64,000 nt of DNA from contig NZ_KQ410739.1 of the NCBI RefSeq assembly GCF_001262505.1, positions 112,859 through 176,858 on the forward strand, written 5' to 3'. This DNA comes from Shinella sp. SUS2. Lineage in GTDB: Bacteria > Pseudomonadota > Alphaproteobacteria > Rhizobiales > Rhizobiaceae. Numbering within the stretch: position 1 is the first letter of the stretch; each line of letters starts with the position of its first letter. Below are positions 1 through 8,573 of this stretch, in pieces. The position numbers were made by a program, and so were the translations under genes. A model generated the notes under the pieces. The model was not told the origin of the DNA. It made no database searches and saw only the letters and a list, made by a program, of their open reading frames with translations.

Positions 1-978
1 GTCCTTCAGGCCCTTCACGTAGTCGCCGATGCAGGTCTTGCCTTCGTAGTTCGGGGCGAGCGAGGACGGATCCGGCAGCACGGCCTTGACGACCTTCAGC
101 GGCACGACTTCGAGGCCCTCGGCGGTCTTGACCGGCTGCTCGGAAAGAAGGCCGAGGTTCTTCAGCACGGTGAAGACGTTGATGTAGTGGTCGCCAAAGC
201 CCATCCAGAAGCGCACGTTGGCGCCGTCCATGTTCTTGGCCAGCGAATGCACCTCGTCATGGCCGCAGAGATAGGCGCGGCGCGTGCCGACGACCGGCAG
301 GTCGTAGTCCTTGCCGATCTCGAACATCTTGTTGGTCTGCCACTGGCCGTTCTGCCAGGAATAGACGACGCCGGTGAATTCTCGGAAGTTGATTTCCGGG
401 TCGAAGTTCGTGGCGAAGTACTTGCCGTGGCTGCCGGCGTTGATGTCGACGATGTCGACGTCGGTCACCGTGTCGAGATATTCGTCCTTGGCGAGTTTGG
501 CATAGGCGTTGACGACGCCCGGATCGAAACCGGCGCCGAGGATGGCGGTGACGCCCTTCTCCGCGCATTCGGCGGCGCGCTTCCACTCGTAGTTCCCGTA
601 CCACGGCGGGGTCTCGCAGATCTTGCCCGGCTCTTCGTGGATCGCGGTGTCGATATAGGCGACGCCCGTATCCATGCAGGCGCGCAGCACCGACATGTTG
701 AGGAAAGCGGTGCCGACATTGATGACGATCTCGGACTTGGTGGCGGCGATCAGCGCCTTGGTCGCTTCGATATCGAGGGCGTCGAGGGCATGGCCTTCGA
801 GCACGCCGGCCTGCTTCATCGCCTTCTTCTCATGGACCGACGCGATGATCTTGTCGCACTTCGCCTTGGTGCGCGACGCGATATGGATGTCGCCGAGCAC
901 GTCGTTGTTCTGGGCGCATTTGTGCGCCACGACCTGTGCGACGCCGCCGGCGCCGATGATGAGCACGTTCTTCTTCAT
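1..978 (-). CDS. Saccharopine dehydrogenase-like carboxynorspermidine synthase (partial)
   Basis: The protein starts MKKNVLIIGAGG, a Rossmann NAD(P)-binding loop, and continues for 326 codons to the window edge, so its C-terminus is missing. The sequence has the look of the saccharopine dehydrogenase family members that make carboxy(nor)spermidine from aspartate semialdehyde and a diamine. A strong ribosome binding site AAGGAG lies at 991-996 on the complement. The gene follows the decarboxylase nspC on the same strand with a 35-base gap, which fits the usual synthase/decarboxylase pair of the alternative (carboxy-)spermidine pathway. Family membership is seen; exact polyamine product is inferred from the neighbour. 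Confidence 0.85.
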   Translation of the reverse strand, partial: MKKNVLIIGAGGVAQVVAHKCAQNNDVLGDIHIASRTKAKCDKIIASVHEKKAMKQAGVLEGHALDALDIEATKALIAATKSEIVINVGTAFLNMSVLRACMDTGVAYIDTAIHEEPGKICETPPWYGNYEWKRAAECAEKGVTAILGAGFDPGVVNAYAKLAKDEYLDTVTDVDIVDINAGSHGKYFATNFDPEINFREFTGVVYSWQNGQWQTNKMFEIGKDYDLPVVGTRRAYLCGHDEVHSLAKNMDGANVRFWMGFGDHYINVFTVLKNLGLLSEQPVKTAEGLEVVPLKVVKAVLPDPSSLAPNYEGKTCIGDYVKGLKD

Positions 979-1013
979 TTCGGGGGATATCTCCTTCTAC
1001 CCGTCAGGACGCC

Positions 1014-2114
1014 TCAGGAGAGGCTTTCTTCGTAGTCCGCGTAGGTGAATTCACGGACGGTTTTGATCTCGCCATCCAGTTCGCGGATGGCGATCGCCGG
1101 CATTTTCACGCCATTGAACCAGTTCTTTTTGACCATCGTGTAGCCGGCCGCATCCTGAATGGAGATGCGGTCGCCCACCTTCAGTTCGTTCTCGAAATCG
1201 AAGTCGCCGAAGATGTCGCCGGCCAGGCACGACTTGCCGCAGATCATGTAGCGGTGCGGCCCCGTATTCGGGGAAAGCTTGGCCTTCTCCCGGTAGATCA
1301 GAAGGTCCAGCATATGGGCCTCGATGGAACTGTCGACGATGGCGAGGTCCTTGCCGTTGTTCAGAAGGTCGAGAACCGTCGTTTCAAGCGTGGTCGACTT
1401 GGTGATCGAGGCCTCGCCCGGCTCCAGATAGACCTGAACACCGTATTCGCCAGAAAAGCGCTTCAGCCGCTCGGCGAATTTTTCCAGCGGATAGTTTTCG
1501 CCGGTAAAGTGGATGCCGCCACCGAGACTCACCCATTCGGCCTTCTTCAGCAGCGGCGCGAACTTCTCCTCGATCGTGCCGAGCATGCGGTCGAACAGGT
1601 CGAAATCGCCGTTTTCGCAGTTGTTGTGGATCATGAAGCCGGAAACGCGGTCCATGACCGGCTCGACCTTGTGCACATCCCATTCGCCGAGGCGCGAGAA
1701 GGGGCGGGCGGGGTCGGCGAGATCGAAGCTCGAGGAGGAGATGCCGGGATTGAGGCGCAGACCCCGGACGATGCCGGCAGCCTTGTCGGCAAAGCGGTCG
1801 AGCTGGGCGATCGAGTTGAAGATGATCTTGTCGGCATGGCTGACGACCTCGTCGATCTCATAGTCCGCATAGGCGACGGAATAGGCATGCGTCTCCTTGC
1901 CGAAGCGTTCGTGGCCCAGGCGCACCTCGTTCAGCGAGGAAGAGGTCGTGCCGTCCATGTAGTCGCGCATGAAATCGAAGACCGACCAGGTGGCGAAGCA
2001 TTTCAGCGCCAGGAGCGCCTTGGCACCGGAGCGTTCGCGAAGAAGCGCGATCTTTTCCATGTTGGCGAGCAGCTTCGACTTGTCGATCAGATAATAGGGT
2101 GTCGTCAGGGACAT
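1014..2114 (-). CDS. nspC: Carboxynorspermidine decarboxylase
   Basis: A 366-residue fold-type III (alanine racemase-like) PLP decarboxylase that removes the carboxyl group from carboxy(nor)spermidine, the last step of the alternative spermidine route in the cytoplasm. The PLP lysine is probably K38 in LLALKCF, and the C-terminal half carries ICGKSCLAGD, equivalent to the catalytic cysteine motif of ornithine decarboxylases. I chose the start MSLTTPYYLID at 2114; a longer in-frame start at 2153 would add 13 residues and cover part of the leader hairpin. Upstream lies a structured leader. Downstream is the dehydrogenase partner. Confidence 0.92.
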   Translation of the reverse strand: MSLTTPYYLIDKSKLLANMEKIALLRERSGAKALLALKCFATWSVFDFMRDYMDGTTSSSLNEVRLGHERFGKETHAYSVAYADYEIDEVVSHADKIIFNSIAQLDRFADKAAGIVRGLRLNPGISSSSFDLADPARPFSRLGEWDVHKVEPVMDRVSGFMIHNNCENGDFDLFDRMLGTIEEKFAPLLKKAEWVSLGGGIHFTGENYPLEKFAERLKRFSGEYGVQVYLEPGEASITKSTTLETTVLDLLNNGKDLAIVDSSIEAHMLDLLIYREKAKLSPNTGPHRYMICGKSCLAGDIFGDFDFENELKVGDRISIQDAAGYTMVKKNWFNGVKMPAIAIRELDGEIKTVREFTYADYEESLS

Positions 2115-2142
2115 GCTGGACCTGTCTTCTCGGGGTGTGCCG

Positions 2143-2210
2143 GTTGCCGGCAAAAGCCGGCAACGCGATAGAAACGCGAGGCGAGGGAGGCGCAGGCCTC
2201 CGCTCTCGCG
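2143..2210 (-). promoter_or_regulatory. Two-hairpin leader upstream of nspC
   Basis: Two inverted repeats lie just upstream of the nspC start. One is a perfect 9-bp stem with a four-base loop (GTTGCCGGC/GCCGGCAAC, 2143-2164). The other is a larger imperfect hairpin (2175-2210) with outer stem CGCGAG/CTCGCG and inner GGAGGC/GCCTCC. They could form a 5' UTR control element for the polyamine operon. No aptamer family is recognised, so a regulatory role is inferred. Confidence 0.4.
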
Positions 2211-2587
2211 TGGATTTCAGAAAGGAAAACCGGAAATTACGGTATCGTCGTCCGGACACGGCGATATGACAGCGCTTTCGCGCTGTTGCCACGCTCGTGG
2301 TGTCTCGTCGGGAAAAGAGCAGGCAGACGCGGGGCCTTGACCGGCCGCACGGGGCGGGTCGGCGCAACGGCGTCAAGGCCAGAGCATGCCACCGGGGCAC
2401 ACATCGAAAAGCGTTCTTCCGTTCGGGGGGCGTCGACCGAGCCCATCCCCGATTGGAAGAGGGCGTCGCAAGACATGGCGTCCTCCCCAACCAGCAGATG
2501 AAACCTGCAATAAGTGGGCGCTCTCTAGCACAGCGCGCTCGTGGATTTCAATGCACTCGTTCGCCGGTTTTTTTTGAAGGGCGATCT
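2211..2587. other. Intergenic, no gene seen
   Basis: About 375 bases between the nspC leader and the next small gene. Short open frames here lack ribosome binding sites and recognisable sequence. The nspC promoter must lie in the left part, but I cannot place it confidently. Confidence 0.5.
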
Positions 2588-2905
2588 CTAGGAACCAAAC
2601 TGTTCTTGATAGGCTGCTACATGCTCCGGAAAGAGTTCCTCATACAGCTCGTGATCGATGCCAAGAATCGTGACCTGGATCTCCCCTAATTCCTCTAGGA
2701 GGTCCTCGACGAAAAGCCCGCCATTGGACGGGATCGGCTTCCCATCCAGCCGAACGCTGAGGGTGCTTTTGGCCATGGCGTGATTAAAGCGGCAGTTCGG
2801 AGCCAGAGCCATATTGCCATAGGCAACACCCATCGGCGGGTCTCCATGTTCAAAAGACGTGCTACCGATAAGGATGCCGCCGGCATAGATTTCGAACTTT
2901 TTCAC
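2588..2905 (-). CDS. Conserved-looking hypothetical protein
   Basis: A 105-residue protein beginning MKKFEIYAGGILIGST, acidic, without signal peptide or membrane segment. The text includes LSVRLDGKPIPSNGGLFVEDLLEELGE, which looks like a folded soluble domain with protein-like codon use. I do not recognise a family. It sits alone, divergent from the heavy-metal ATPase promoter. Confidence 0.6.
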   Translation of the reverse strand: MKKFEIYAGGILIGSTSFEHGDPPMGVAYGNMALAPNCRFNHAMAKSTLSVRLDGKPIPSNGGLFVEDLLEELGEIQVTILGIDHELYEELFPEHVAAYQEQFGS

Positions 2906-3012
2906 TGCGAACGCCTCCCGTGGAGAACTCCTGCGTTAAGCCGGCATTACATGGAAAGGTGGAGCAAGTGCACCTTATTTTCAGAAGGTTGAGAAAACTT
3001 CGTACTCCTCTC

Positions 3013-3043
3013 TTGCACCTCTAGTCGCTAGAGGTCGTAGAAC
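3013..3043 (+). promoter_or_regulatory. MerR/ZntR-type promoter with 19-bp spacer
   Basis: TTGCAC (3013-3018) and TAGAAC (3038-3043) are separated by exactly 19 bp, the overlong spacer typical of MerR-family promoters. The spacer holds a perfect dyad, ACCTCTAG-TCG-CTAGAGGT (3017-3035), of the kind bound by ZntR/CadR/PbrR regulators. It lies 30 bases upstream of the ATPase start, and the likely regulator is encoded just beyond the operon at 5934-6350. Confidence 0.85.
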
Positions 3044-3072
3044 CTCCTCACGAGACTGAAGAGGAATGTACG

Positions 3073-5361
3073 ATGTCCGATGTGAAAGAGACCCGGTTCC
3101 GGGTGGGCGGCATGGATTGCGCGTCCTGCGCGAGCAAGATCGATACCGCCGTGCGCCGTATGCCGGGGGTTTCGGAGGTTTCCGTATCCGTTACCGCCGG
3201 CACCATGCGCGTGCAGCACGATGCGACCAGCGACCTTGAGGCGATCCGCCGCAAGGTCTCCGGTCTCGGCTATTCGGTGACGCCGGCTGCGGCCGTCGCG
3301 GAAAAGCCGGTCGCAAAACATGTTCATGGTCCCGGCTGCAACCACGATCACGGGCACGGACATGACCACGATCATCCCCATGACCATGCGCATGGCCACG
3401 ATCATGATCATGAGGATCACGACCATGCCGGCCATGATCACAAGCCGAAGGCGGCGGTTGTCGAGGGGCTGCATGGCCACGACCACAGTCCCTCCGAAGG
3501 GCCTTGGTGGAAGGGCAAGAAGGGACGGTTGACGATCTTTGCCGGCGCGGCGCTCGTCGTTGCCTACGGCATCGGCCATCTCTTTCCGGCCATCGAGACC
3601 TATGCCTTCGTCATCGCCATGTTCGTCGGCCTCGTGCCGATCGCCCGCCGGGCCATCATGGCCGCGCTGGCCGGCACACCGTTTTCCATCGAAATGCTGA
3701 TGACCATCGCTGCCGTCGGCGCGGTCGTCATCAATGCGACCGAGGAAGCGGCGGCCGTGGTCTTCCTCTTCCTCGTAGGTGAACTGCTGGAGGGGGTCGC
3801 CGCCGGCAAGGCGCGCGACAGCATCCGCTCGCTCTCCGCTCTTGTTCCGAAGACCGCGCTTCTCGAGGAAGGTGGCCGGACGACGGAAGTGCCGGCCGAG
3901 GCGCTTGCCGTCGGCGCGGTCATTCTCGTGCGTCCCGGCGACCGCATTTCCGCCGACGGCACGATCATCGACGGCGAGAGTTCCATCGACGAGGCGCCCG
4001 TGACCGGGGAAAGCACGCCGGTGCGCAAGGAGGTCGGCGACACCGTCTTTGCCGGCACGGTGAACGGCGATGCGGCCCTGCGCGTGCGCGTCACCGCGGC
4101 AGCGGCGGACAATACCATCGCCCGCGTCGTCAAGCTGGTCGAGGAGGCCCAGGAATCCAAGGCTCCGACCGAGCGCTTCATCGACCGCTTCTCCAAATAC
4201 TACACGCCCGGAGTCGTCGTCGTCGCCGCGCTCGTCGCGATCATCCCGCCGCTCTTCTTCGGCGGCGTCTGGAGCGAGTGGGTTTACAAGGGTCTTGCCG
4301 TTCTGCTCATCGGTTGCCCCTGCGCACTGGTCATCTCGACGCCGGCGGCCATCGCCGCCGCGCTTTCCGCCGGTGCCCGCCGCGGCCTCCTGATGAAGGG
4401 CGGCGCGGTGCTGGAAGGCCTCGGCAAGCTCACCGCCATCGCCTTTGACAAGACCGGCACGCTGACCGAGGGCAAGCCTGTTGTCACCGACATCGTCGCC
4501 TTCGCGGCCCCGGCCGACGAGGTGCTGCGGCTTGCCGCCGCACTGGAGGCCGGTTCCAGCCATCCGCTGGCGCTCGCCATTCTCGGCAAGGCGGCCGAGG
4601 GCGGCGTCGTGCCGCCGGTCGCGAACGGCTCGCGGGCACTCGGCGGCAAGGGTGTCGCCGCCACCGTCGAGGGCAGGGAGGTCTTCCTCGGCTCGCCCAA
4701 GGCTGTCGCCGAGACGGTCGCGCTCTCCGACGAGGTGAAGGCCGCCACCGCCGCGCTCAACGACGACGGCAAGACCGTCTCCATGCTAGTGATCGACGGC
4801 GTGCTCGCCGGCGCCATCGCCATGCGCGACGAGCCACGTCCGGATGCGGCTGCCGGCCTCAAGGCGCTGAAGGATGCCGGCATCAAGACGGTCATGCTGA
4901 CAGGCGACAATGCCCGCACGGCGAGGGCCGTCGGCGCGAAGCTCGGCATCGAGGTCCGCGCCGAGCTGATGCCCGAGGACAAGCAGCGCATCGTCGGCGA
5001 GCTGCAGCGCGAAGGGTATGTCGTCGGCAAGATCGGCGACGGCATCAACGACGCCCCGGCACTCGCCGCCGCCAATATCGGCATCGCCATGGGCGGCGGC
5101 ACCGACGTGGCGCTGGAGACGGCCGATGCCGCCATCCTGCACGGCCGCGTCGGCGACGTCGCTCTGATGACGGACCTGTCGCAGCGCACGATGCGCAATA
5201 TCGTCCAGAACATCGTCATGTCGCTCGGCCTCAAGGGTGTCTTCCTCGTGACGACCGTCATCGGCATCACGGGCCTCTGGCCGGCGATCCTTGCCGATAC
5301 CGGCGCCACCGTGCTCGTCACGCTGAATGCGCTGCGCCTCCTGCGGCCGATCAAGGGATGA
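3073..5361 (+). CDS. zntA: Zn/Cd/Pb-exporting P1B-type ATPase
   Basis: A 762-residue inner-membrane pump that exports divalent soft metals using ATP. It has an N-terminal HMA domain (GMDCASC, residues 13-19), a striking histidine/aspartate-rich stretch (about 83-135), the transmembrane CPC motif (C415-P-C417), the phosphorylated aspartate in DKTGTL (D459), an SSHPLA motif and GDGINDAPAL. The last membrane segments contain GLKGVF and LADTGATVLVTLNALRLL, the K and D signature of the Zn/Cd/Pb (P1B-2) subgroup rather than copper pumps. It overlaps the SCO gene by four bases (ATGA) and is driven from the MerR-type promoter at 3013. Confidence 0.95.
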   Translation: MSDVKETRFRVGGMDCASCASKIDTAVRRMPGVSEVSVSVTAGTMRVQHDATSDLEAIRRKVSGLGYSVTPAAAVAEKPVAKHVHGPGCNHDHGHGHDHDHPHDHAHGHDHDHEDHDHAGHDHKPKAAVVEGLHGHDHSPSEGPWWKGKKGRLTIFAGAALVVAYGIGHLFPAIETYAFVIAMFVGLVPIARRAIMAALAGTPFSIEMLMTIAAVGAVVINATEEAAAVVFLFLVGELLEGVAAGKARDSIRSLSALVPKTALLEEGGRTTEVPAEALAVGAVILVRPGDRISADGTIIDGESSIDEAPVTGESTPVRKEVGDTVFAGTVNGDAALRVRVTAAAADNTIARVVKLVEEAQESKAPTERFIDRFSKYYTPGVVVVAALVAIIPPLFFGGVWSEWVYKGLAVLLIGCPCALVISTPAAIAAALSAGARRGLLMKGGAVLEGLGKLTAIAFDKTGTLTEGKPVVTDIVAFAAPADEVLRLAAALEAGSSHPLALAILGKAAEGGVVPPVANGSRALGGKGVAATVEGREVFLGSPKAVAETVALSDEVKAATAALNDDGKTVSMLVIDGVLAGAIAMRDEPRPDAAAGLKALKDAGIKTVMLTGDNARTARAVGAKLGIEVRAELMPEDKQRIVGELQREGYVVGKIGDGINDAPALAAANIGIAMGGGTDVALETADAAILHGRVGDVALMTDLSQRTMRNIVQNIVMSLGLKGVFLVTTVIGITGLWPAILADTGATVLVTLNALRLLRPIKG

Positions 5362-5927
5362 GGCGCCGGACGCTTCTTGCCCTTGCCGCAGGTCTTGCCG
5401 CGATCGTCACCGTGACGGTCGCGGCAAAGGCGCCTTCCGGCGAGACGGCAAAACGGCGTGCCTTCGAGCTTGAGACCGTCGACGGCAAGCCGTTCCGCTC
5501 CGCCGCTCTGGCCGGAAAGCCCTATCTCGTCTTCTTCGGGTTCACCCATTGCCCGGATGTCTGCCCGACCGCGCTCTTCGAACTGTCGGGTCTGCTCAAG
5601 GACATCGGCCCGGCGGCGGATCGCATCACGCCGCTCTTCATTTCCATCGATCCCGAGCGGGACACGGCGGACCTCTTGAAGCTCTACATGACCTCCTTCG
5701 ATCCGCGCATCATCGCGCTCCGGGGCGATGCTGCGCAGACGAAAGCGGCGGCGGACGCCTTTTCGGCCTTCTACAGGAAGGTGCCGACCGCCTCGGACAG
5801 CTACACGATGGACCACACCGCCGGCCTCTTCCTCATCCGTGCGGACGGGCGGCTGCAGGGCATGCTGGATATGCACGAGCCGCGCGAAACGCAGCTCCAG
5901 AAGCTGAGGCTGCTTGCTGGCTCCTGA
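5358..5927 (+). CDS. SCO1/SenC family protein
   Basis: A 189-residue thioredoxin-fold protein with an N-terminal signal anchor (about residues 1-25), so it acts in the periplasm. It keeps the metal/thiol motif C65-PDV-C69 in THCPDVCPT and the distal histidine H153 in MDHTAGLF, the three ligands of SCO copper chaperones for cytochrome oxidase. The start overlaps the ATPase stop, implying translational coupling. A copper chaperone coupled to a zinc-type exporter is an unusual pairing. It may serve redox or metal stress rather than oxidase assembly, which is inference. Confidence 0.9.
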   Translation: MRRRTLLALAAGLAAIVTVTVAAKAPSGETAKRRAFELETVDGKPFRSAALAGKPYLVFFGFTHCPDVCPTALFELSGLLKDIGPAADRITPLFISIDPERDTADLLKLYMTSFDPRIIALRGDAAQTKAAADAFSAFYRKVPTASDSYTMDHTAGLFLIRADGRLQGMLDMHEPRETQLQKLRLLAGS

Positions 5928-5933
5928 GCACGT

Positions 5934-6350
5934 TCAATCGTGTTCGTCGTGGCAAAGGTCGTGGTTGGCCAGTGCCCGGATGACGTAGCAGTCGCGGATC
6001 TGGTCGGAATGGCAATGGCTGGTGATGCGCTCCAGCTCGGCCTCCAGCTTGCGCAGCCGGGCGATCTTGCGCCGCACGGTGGAAAGCTGCTCGGCGGCGA
6101 TGCGGTCGGCATCGTGGCAGGGTCGCTCAGGGTGCTGGCTGAGGTCGATCAGCTCGCGGATGGCGTCGATGGTGAGGCCGAGATCGCGGGCGTGGCGGAT
6201 GAAGGCCAGGCGCTCGCGCTCCTCGCTGGAATAACGCCGCTGGTTGCCCTCCGAGCGTTCGGCATGGGAGAGCAGGCCCATCTGTTCGTAGTAGCGGATG
6301 GTCGGAACCTTGACGCCCGTGGCCTTGGAAAGATCGCCGATCGTCAGCAT
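5934..6350 (-). CDS. MerR-family heavy-metal regulator (ZntR/CadR-like)
   Basis: A 138-residue regulator beginning MLTIGDLSKATGVKVPTIRYYEQMGLL, the classic MerR winged helix. A dimerisation helix follows, then a C-terminal metal-binding tail with C and H residues (RPCHDADR, HCHSDQIRDC, HDLCHDEHD). I use the start at 6350, with GAGG nearby, because the upstream in-frame extension has no family resemblance. It converges on the ATPase-SCO operon and most likely controls the 19-bp-spacer promoter at 3013-3043. The His/Cys tail suits Zn, Cd or Pb sensing. Confidence 0.9.
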   Translation of the reverse strand: MLTIGDLSKATGVKVPTIRYYEQMGLLSHAERSEGNQRRYSSEERERLAFIRHARDLGLTIDAIRELIDLSQHPERPCHDADRIAAEQLSTVRRKIARLRKLEAELERITSHCHSDQIRDCYVIRALANHDLCHDEHD

Positions 6351-6514
6351 CGTCTCTGCCTCATCGAATATACCTGGGTGAGAGATGTGCCGGAAGCGCC
6401 GGCAAATCAAGTCTTCTTTGCCTTTCGCCCCGTCCGGTGCCCCTGGAAAGTATCCGCTAACGATTTGTTGTTCGCCGTGTGATCGCCGGGCTGCGAAATT
6501 CGGCAAAACGGGCC

Positions 6515-6545
6515 TTGATGCTCAAGTTGCTTGAGGTTTTATGCT
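6515..6545 (+). promoter_or_regulatory. SoxR-like MerR-type promoter
   Basis: TTGATG (6515-6520) and TATGCT (6540-6545) are separated by 19 bp, and the spacer starts with the dyad CTCAAG-TTG-CTTGAG (6521-6535). This closely resembles the SoxR box known from enteric soxS (CCTCAAGTTAACTTGAGG followed by a TATACT -10). It points toward the L,D-transpeptidase gene at 6720. The rest of 6351-6719 shows no gene. No soxR gene is present in the window. Confidence 0.6.
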
Positions 6546-6719
6546 CTCCGCGGCGGCTGGTGCTTCGGATTCGGGGCGTTTGCCGGGGCATGACGCCGCA
6601 CTGAGGCCGGTCACGGTCACAAGATTAACGAAGTTCTAAGCAATCGCTTGGAATCTGAACCCCGAGATGCGCCGCTTTCGAGCCGGCGTGCCCGGACCTC
6701 TAACAACCGAAAACGAACC

Positions 6720-7763
6720 ATGTTTGCGCTTCGCCACCGTCTCTTCCGTGAAACCGCCCGCCGGCGCCTGCCGCTTCTTGCACGGCTTGCCGCCGCCACC
6801 GTCGCCGGCAGCCTGCTTGCCGGCTGCATGGCCATGGATGTCGCCTCGCTGGCCGAGGCGCCGGAGCTTTCCAACAAGGTGAAAGCGGAGATGTCGAAGA
6901 AGAAGATGCGGCCGGAAAACCCAGTGCTGGTGCGCATCTTCAAGCAGGAAAGCGAACTGGAGGTCTGGAAGGTCGATACGAGCGGCCAATATGCGCTGTT
7001 CAAGACCTATCCGATGTGCCGCTGGTCCGGCAAGCTCGGCCCCAAGACGAAGAGCGGCGACCGCCAGGCGCCGGAGGGCTTCTACCATGTCTCGGCCGGC
7101 ATGCTGAACCCGAACTCGCAGTATTACGTCTCCTTCAACCTCGGTTATCCGAACAGGCTGGAATCGGCGCTCGGCTATACCGGCGAGGCGCTGATGGTGC
7201 ATGGCGCCTGTTCCTCCTCGGGCTGCTACGCAATGACCGACCAGGGTGTCGGCGAGATCTACGCCATCGTGCAGCGGGCGCTGGAGGGCGGGCAGCAGCG
7301 CTTCCAGGTGCAGGCCTATCCCTTCCGCATGACGACGCAGAACATGGCCAAACATCGTGGCGACCCGAACATGCCCTTCTGGCGCACGCTGAAGGAAGGC
7401 TATGACGCCTTCGCCTTCACGCGCAAGCAGCCGAAGGTCTCCGTCTGCGGCGGCCGTTATGTCTTCAACAAGGAGTTCGCGGACGGCGAACCGAGCGATC
7501 CGCTGGCGCAGTGCCCGGCGACGCTGGGCGACGCGACGACCGATCTCGTTGCCAAGCTCGGCGCGGAACAGAAGAAGCTGGATGCGGCGCTTGCCAGCAC
7601 GACGACGGTGTCGAGCTTTGCCTACATGGACGGTGGCATGCATCCAAGCTTCCGCACGCTCCTGAAGCAAGAAGGCGCGAAGGGCATGGCTGCCCGCATC
7701 TCGCGCACGAAATATCCGGTCAGCCGGCCCGATGCCGCGCTGGCCGATCCCTATGACGATTGA
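6720..7763 (+). CDS. YafK-type L,D-transpeptidase family lipoprotein
   Basis: A 347-residue cell-envelope protein. The N-terminus has a basic stretch and a lipobox (LLAGC, C36), so it is probably lipidated and exported. The catalytic segment is HGACSSSGCYAM (H161, C169), the form seen in YafK/LdtF-like members of the L,D-transpeptidase fold, which cleave or modify peptidoglycan-linked peptides. The ATG at 6720 is used because the longer TTG start at 6648 adds residues that do not look like a signal. A SoxR-like promoter lies upstream, and a second L,D-transpeptidase gene follows 14 bases downstream. Confidence 0.85.
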   Translation: MFALRHRLFRETARRRLPLLARLAAATVAGSLLAGCMAMDVASLAEAPELSNKVKAEMSKKKMRPENPVLVRIFKQESELEVWKVDTSGQYALFKTYPMCRWSGKLGPKTKSGDRQAPEGFYHVSAGMLNPNSQYYVSFNLGYPNRLESALGYTGEALMVHGACSSSGCYAMTDQGVGEIYAIVQRALEGGQQRFQVQAYPFRMTTQNMAKHRGDPNMPFWRTLKEGYDAFAFTRKQPKVSVCGGRYVFNKEFADGEPSDPLAQCPATLGDATTDLVAKLGAEQKKLDAALASTTTVSSFAYMDGGMHPSFRTLLKQEGAKGMAARISRTKYPVSRPDAALADPYDD

Positions 7764-7777
7764 CGTGAGGACATGTA

Positions 7778-8482
7778 TTGACTGGTGAAAGCGTAAGCCG
7801 CCGATCCTTCCTGCTTGGCGGGGCAGGATTGGCAACCACCGTTCTGGCCGGCTGCACGACGCCGGTGCGCGAGCGGGTCGCCATCGAACCAGAACCGGTC
7901 GATACCAGCATCTACGCCGCCATGTACGGGCCGAAGCCCGACGAGCAGTTCCCGCTTCCGGCCATTCCCTATCAGAAGATCGACCGGCGCTTCTATCGCC
8001 AGATGGTGCCGAACCCGACCGGCGAGCGGCCTGGCGTCATCGTCGTCGATACGTCCAGCCACTTTCTCTACCTCACCTACGAGGACGGCCAGGCCATGCG
8101 CTATGGCGTCGGCCTCGGTCGCGCCGGCTTCGAATGGGCGGGCCGCGGCGTCATCCAGTACAAGCGGCAATGGCCGCGCTGGACCCCGCCGGATGAGATG
8201 GTCGCCCGCCAGCCGGAACTGCAGCCCTACAGCATCGCGAACGGCGGCATGGAGCCGGGCCTGAAGAACCCGCTCGGTGCCCGCGCGCTCTACATCTTCC
8301 AGAACAAGGAAGACACGCTCTACCGCATCCACGGGTCTCCGGAATGGTGGACGATCGGCAAGTCCGTTTCCTCCGGTTGCGTGCGCATGCTGAATCAGGA
8401 TGTCATCGATCTCTATAACCGCGTGCAGAACGGCACGCCCATCCTGGTGCTCGGCACCGCCGCCGTCGCTGCGGCCTATTGA
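7778..8482 (+). CDS. L,D-transpeptidase (YkuD domain) lipoprotein
   Basis: A 234-residue protein starting at TTG with GTGAGG seven bases upstream. The N-terminus SRRSFLLGGAGLATTVLAGC combines a twin-arginine-like motif and a lipobox. The YkuD active site is complete: H185 in IHGSPEWW and SVSSGCVRM (C201, R203). It forms 3-3 peptidoglycan cross-links or attaches proteins to the wall. It directly follows the YafK-like gene and probably shares its transcript. Confidence 0.9.
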   Translation: MTGESVSRRSFLLGGAGLATTVLAGCTTPVRERVAIEPEPVDTSIYAAMYGPKPDEQFPLPAIPYQKIDRRFYRQMVPNPTGERPGVIVVDTSSHFLYLTYEDGQAMRYGVGLGRAGFEWAGRGVIQYKRQWPRWTPPDEMVARQPELQPYSIANGGMEPGLKNPLGARALYIFQNKEDTLYRIHGSPEWWTIGKSVSSGCVRMLNQDVIDLYNRVQNGTPILVLGTAAVAAAY

Positions 8483-8573
8483 CTGCATACGATTTTCGCG
8501 TCTTGTTGCGTACAATACTTGATCTGCCCGGAATGGGGCAGGTCGGGTCGTATGCAGATGGAGACGCGAGGCC

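Noticed and set aside
3340..3480. His/Asp-rich stretch as a DNA tandem repeat or sequencing artefact
   Set aside because: The repeats are short, imperfect GACCATGATCAC-like codon runs in frame within the ATPase, as expected for a metal-binding His-rich insert.
4284..5876. Long open frame on the minus strand opposite the ATPase and SCO genes
   Set aside because: It is a shadow of high-GC coding on the other strand; the opposite frame has complete P-type ATPase and SCO motifs and this one has none.
6351..6514. N-terminal extension of the MerR regulator from 6506
   Set aside because: The extra 52 residues lack family resemblance; the standard MerR start MLTIGDLS lies at 6350 with GAGG in front.
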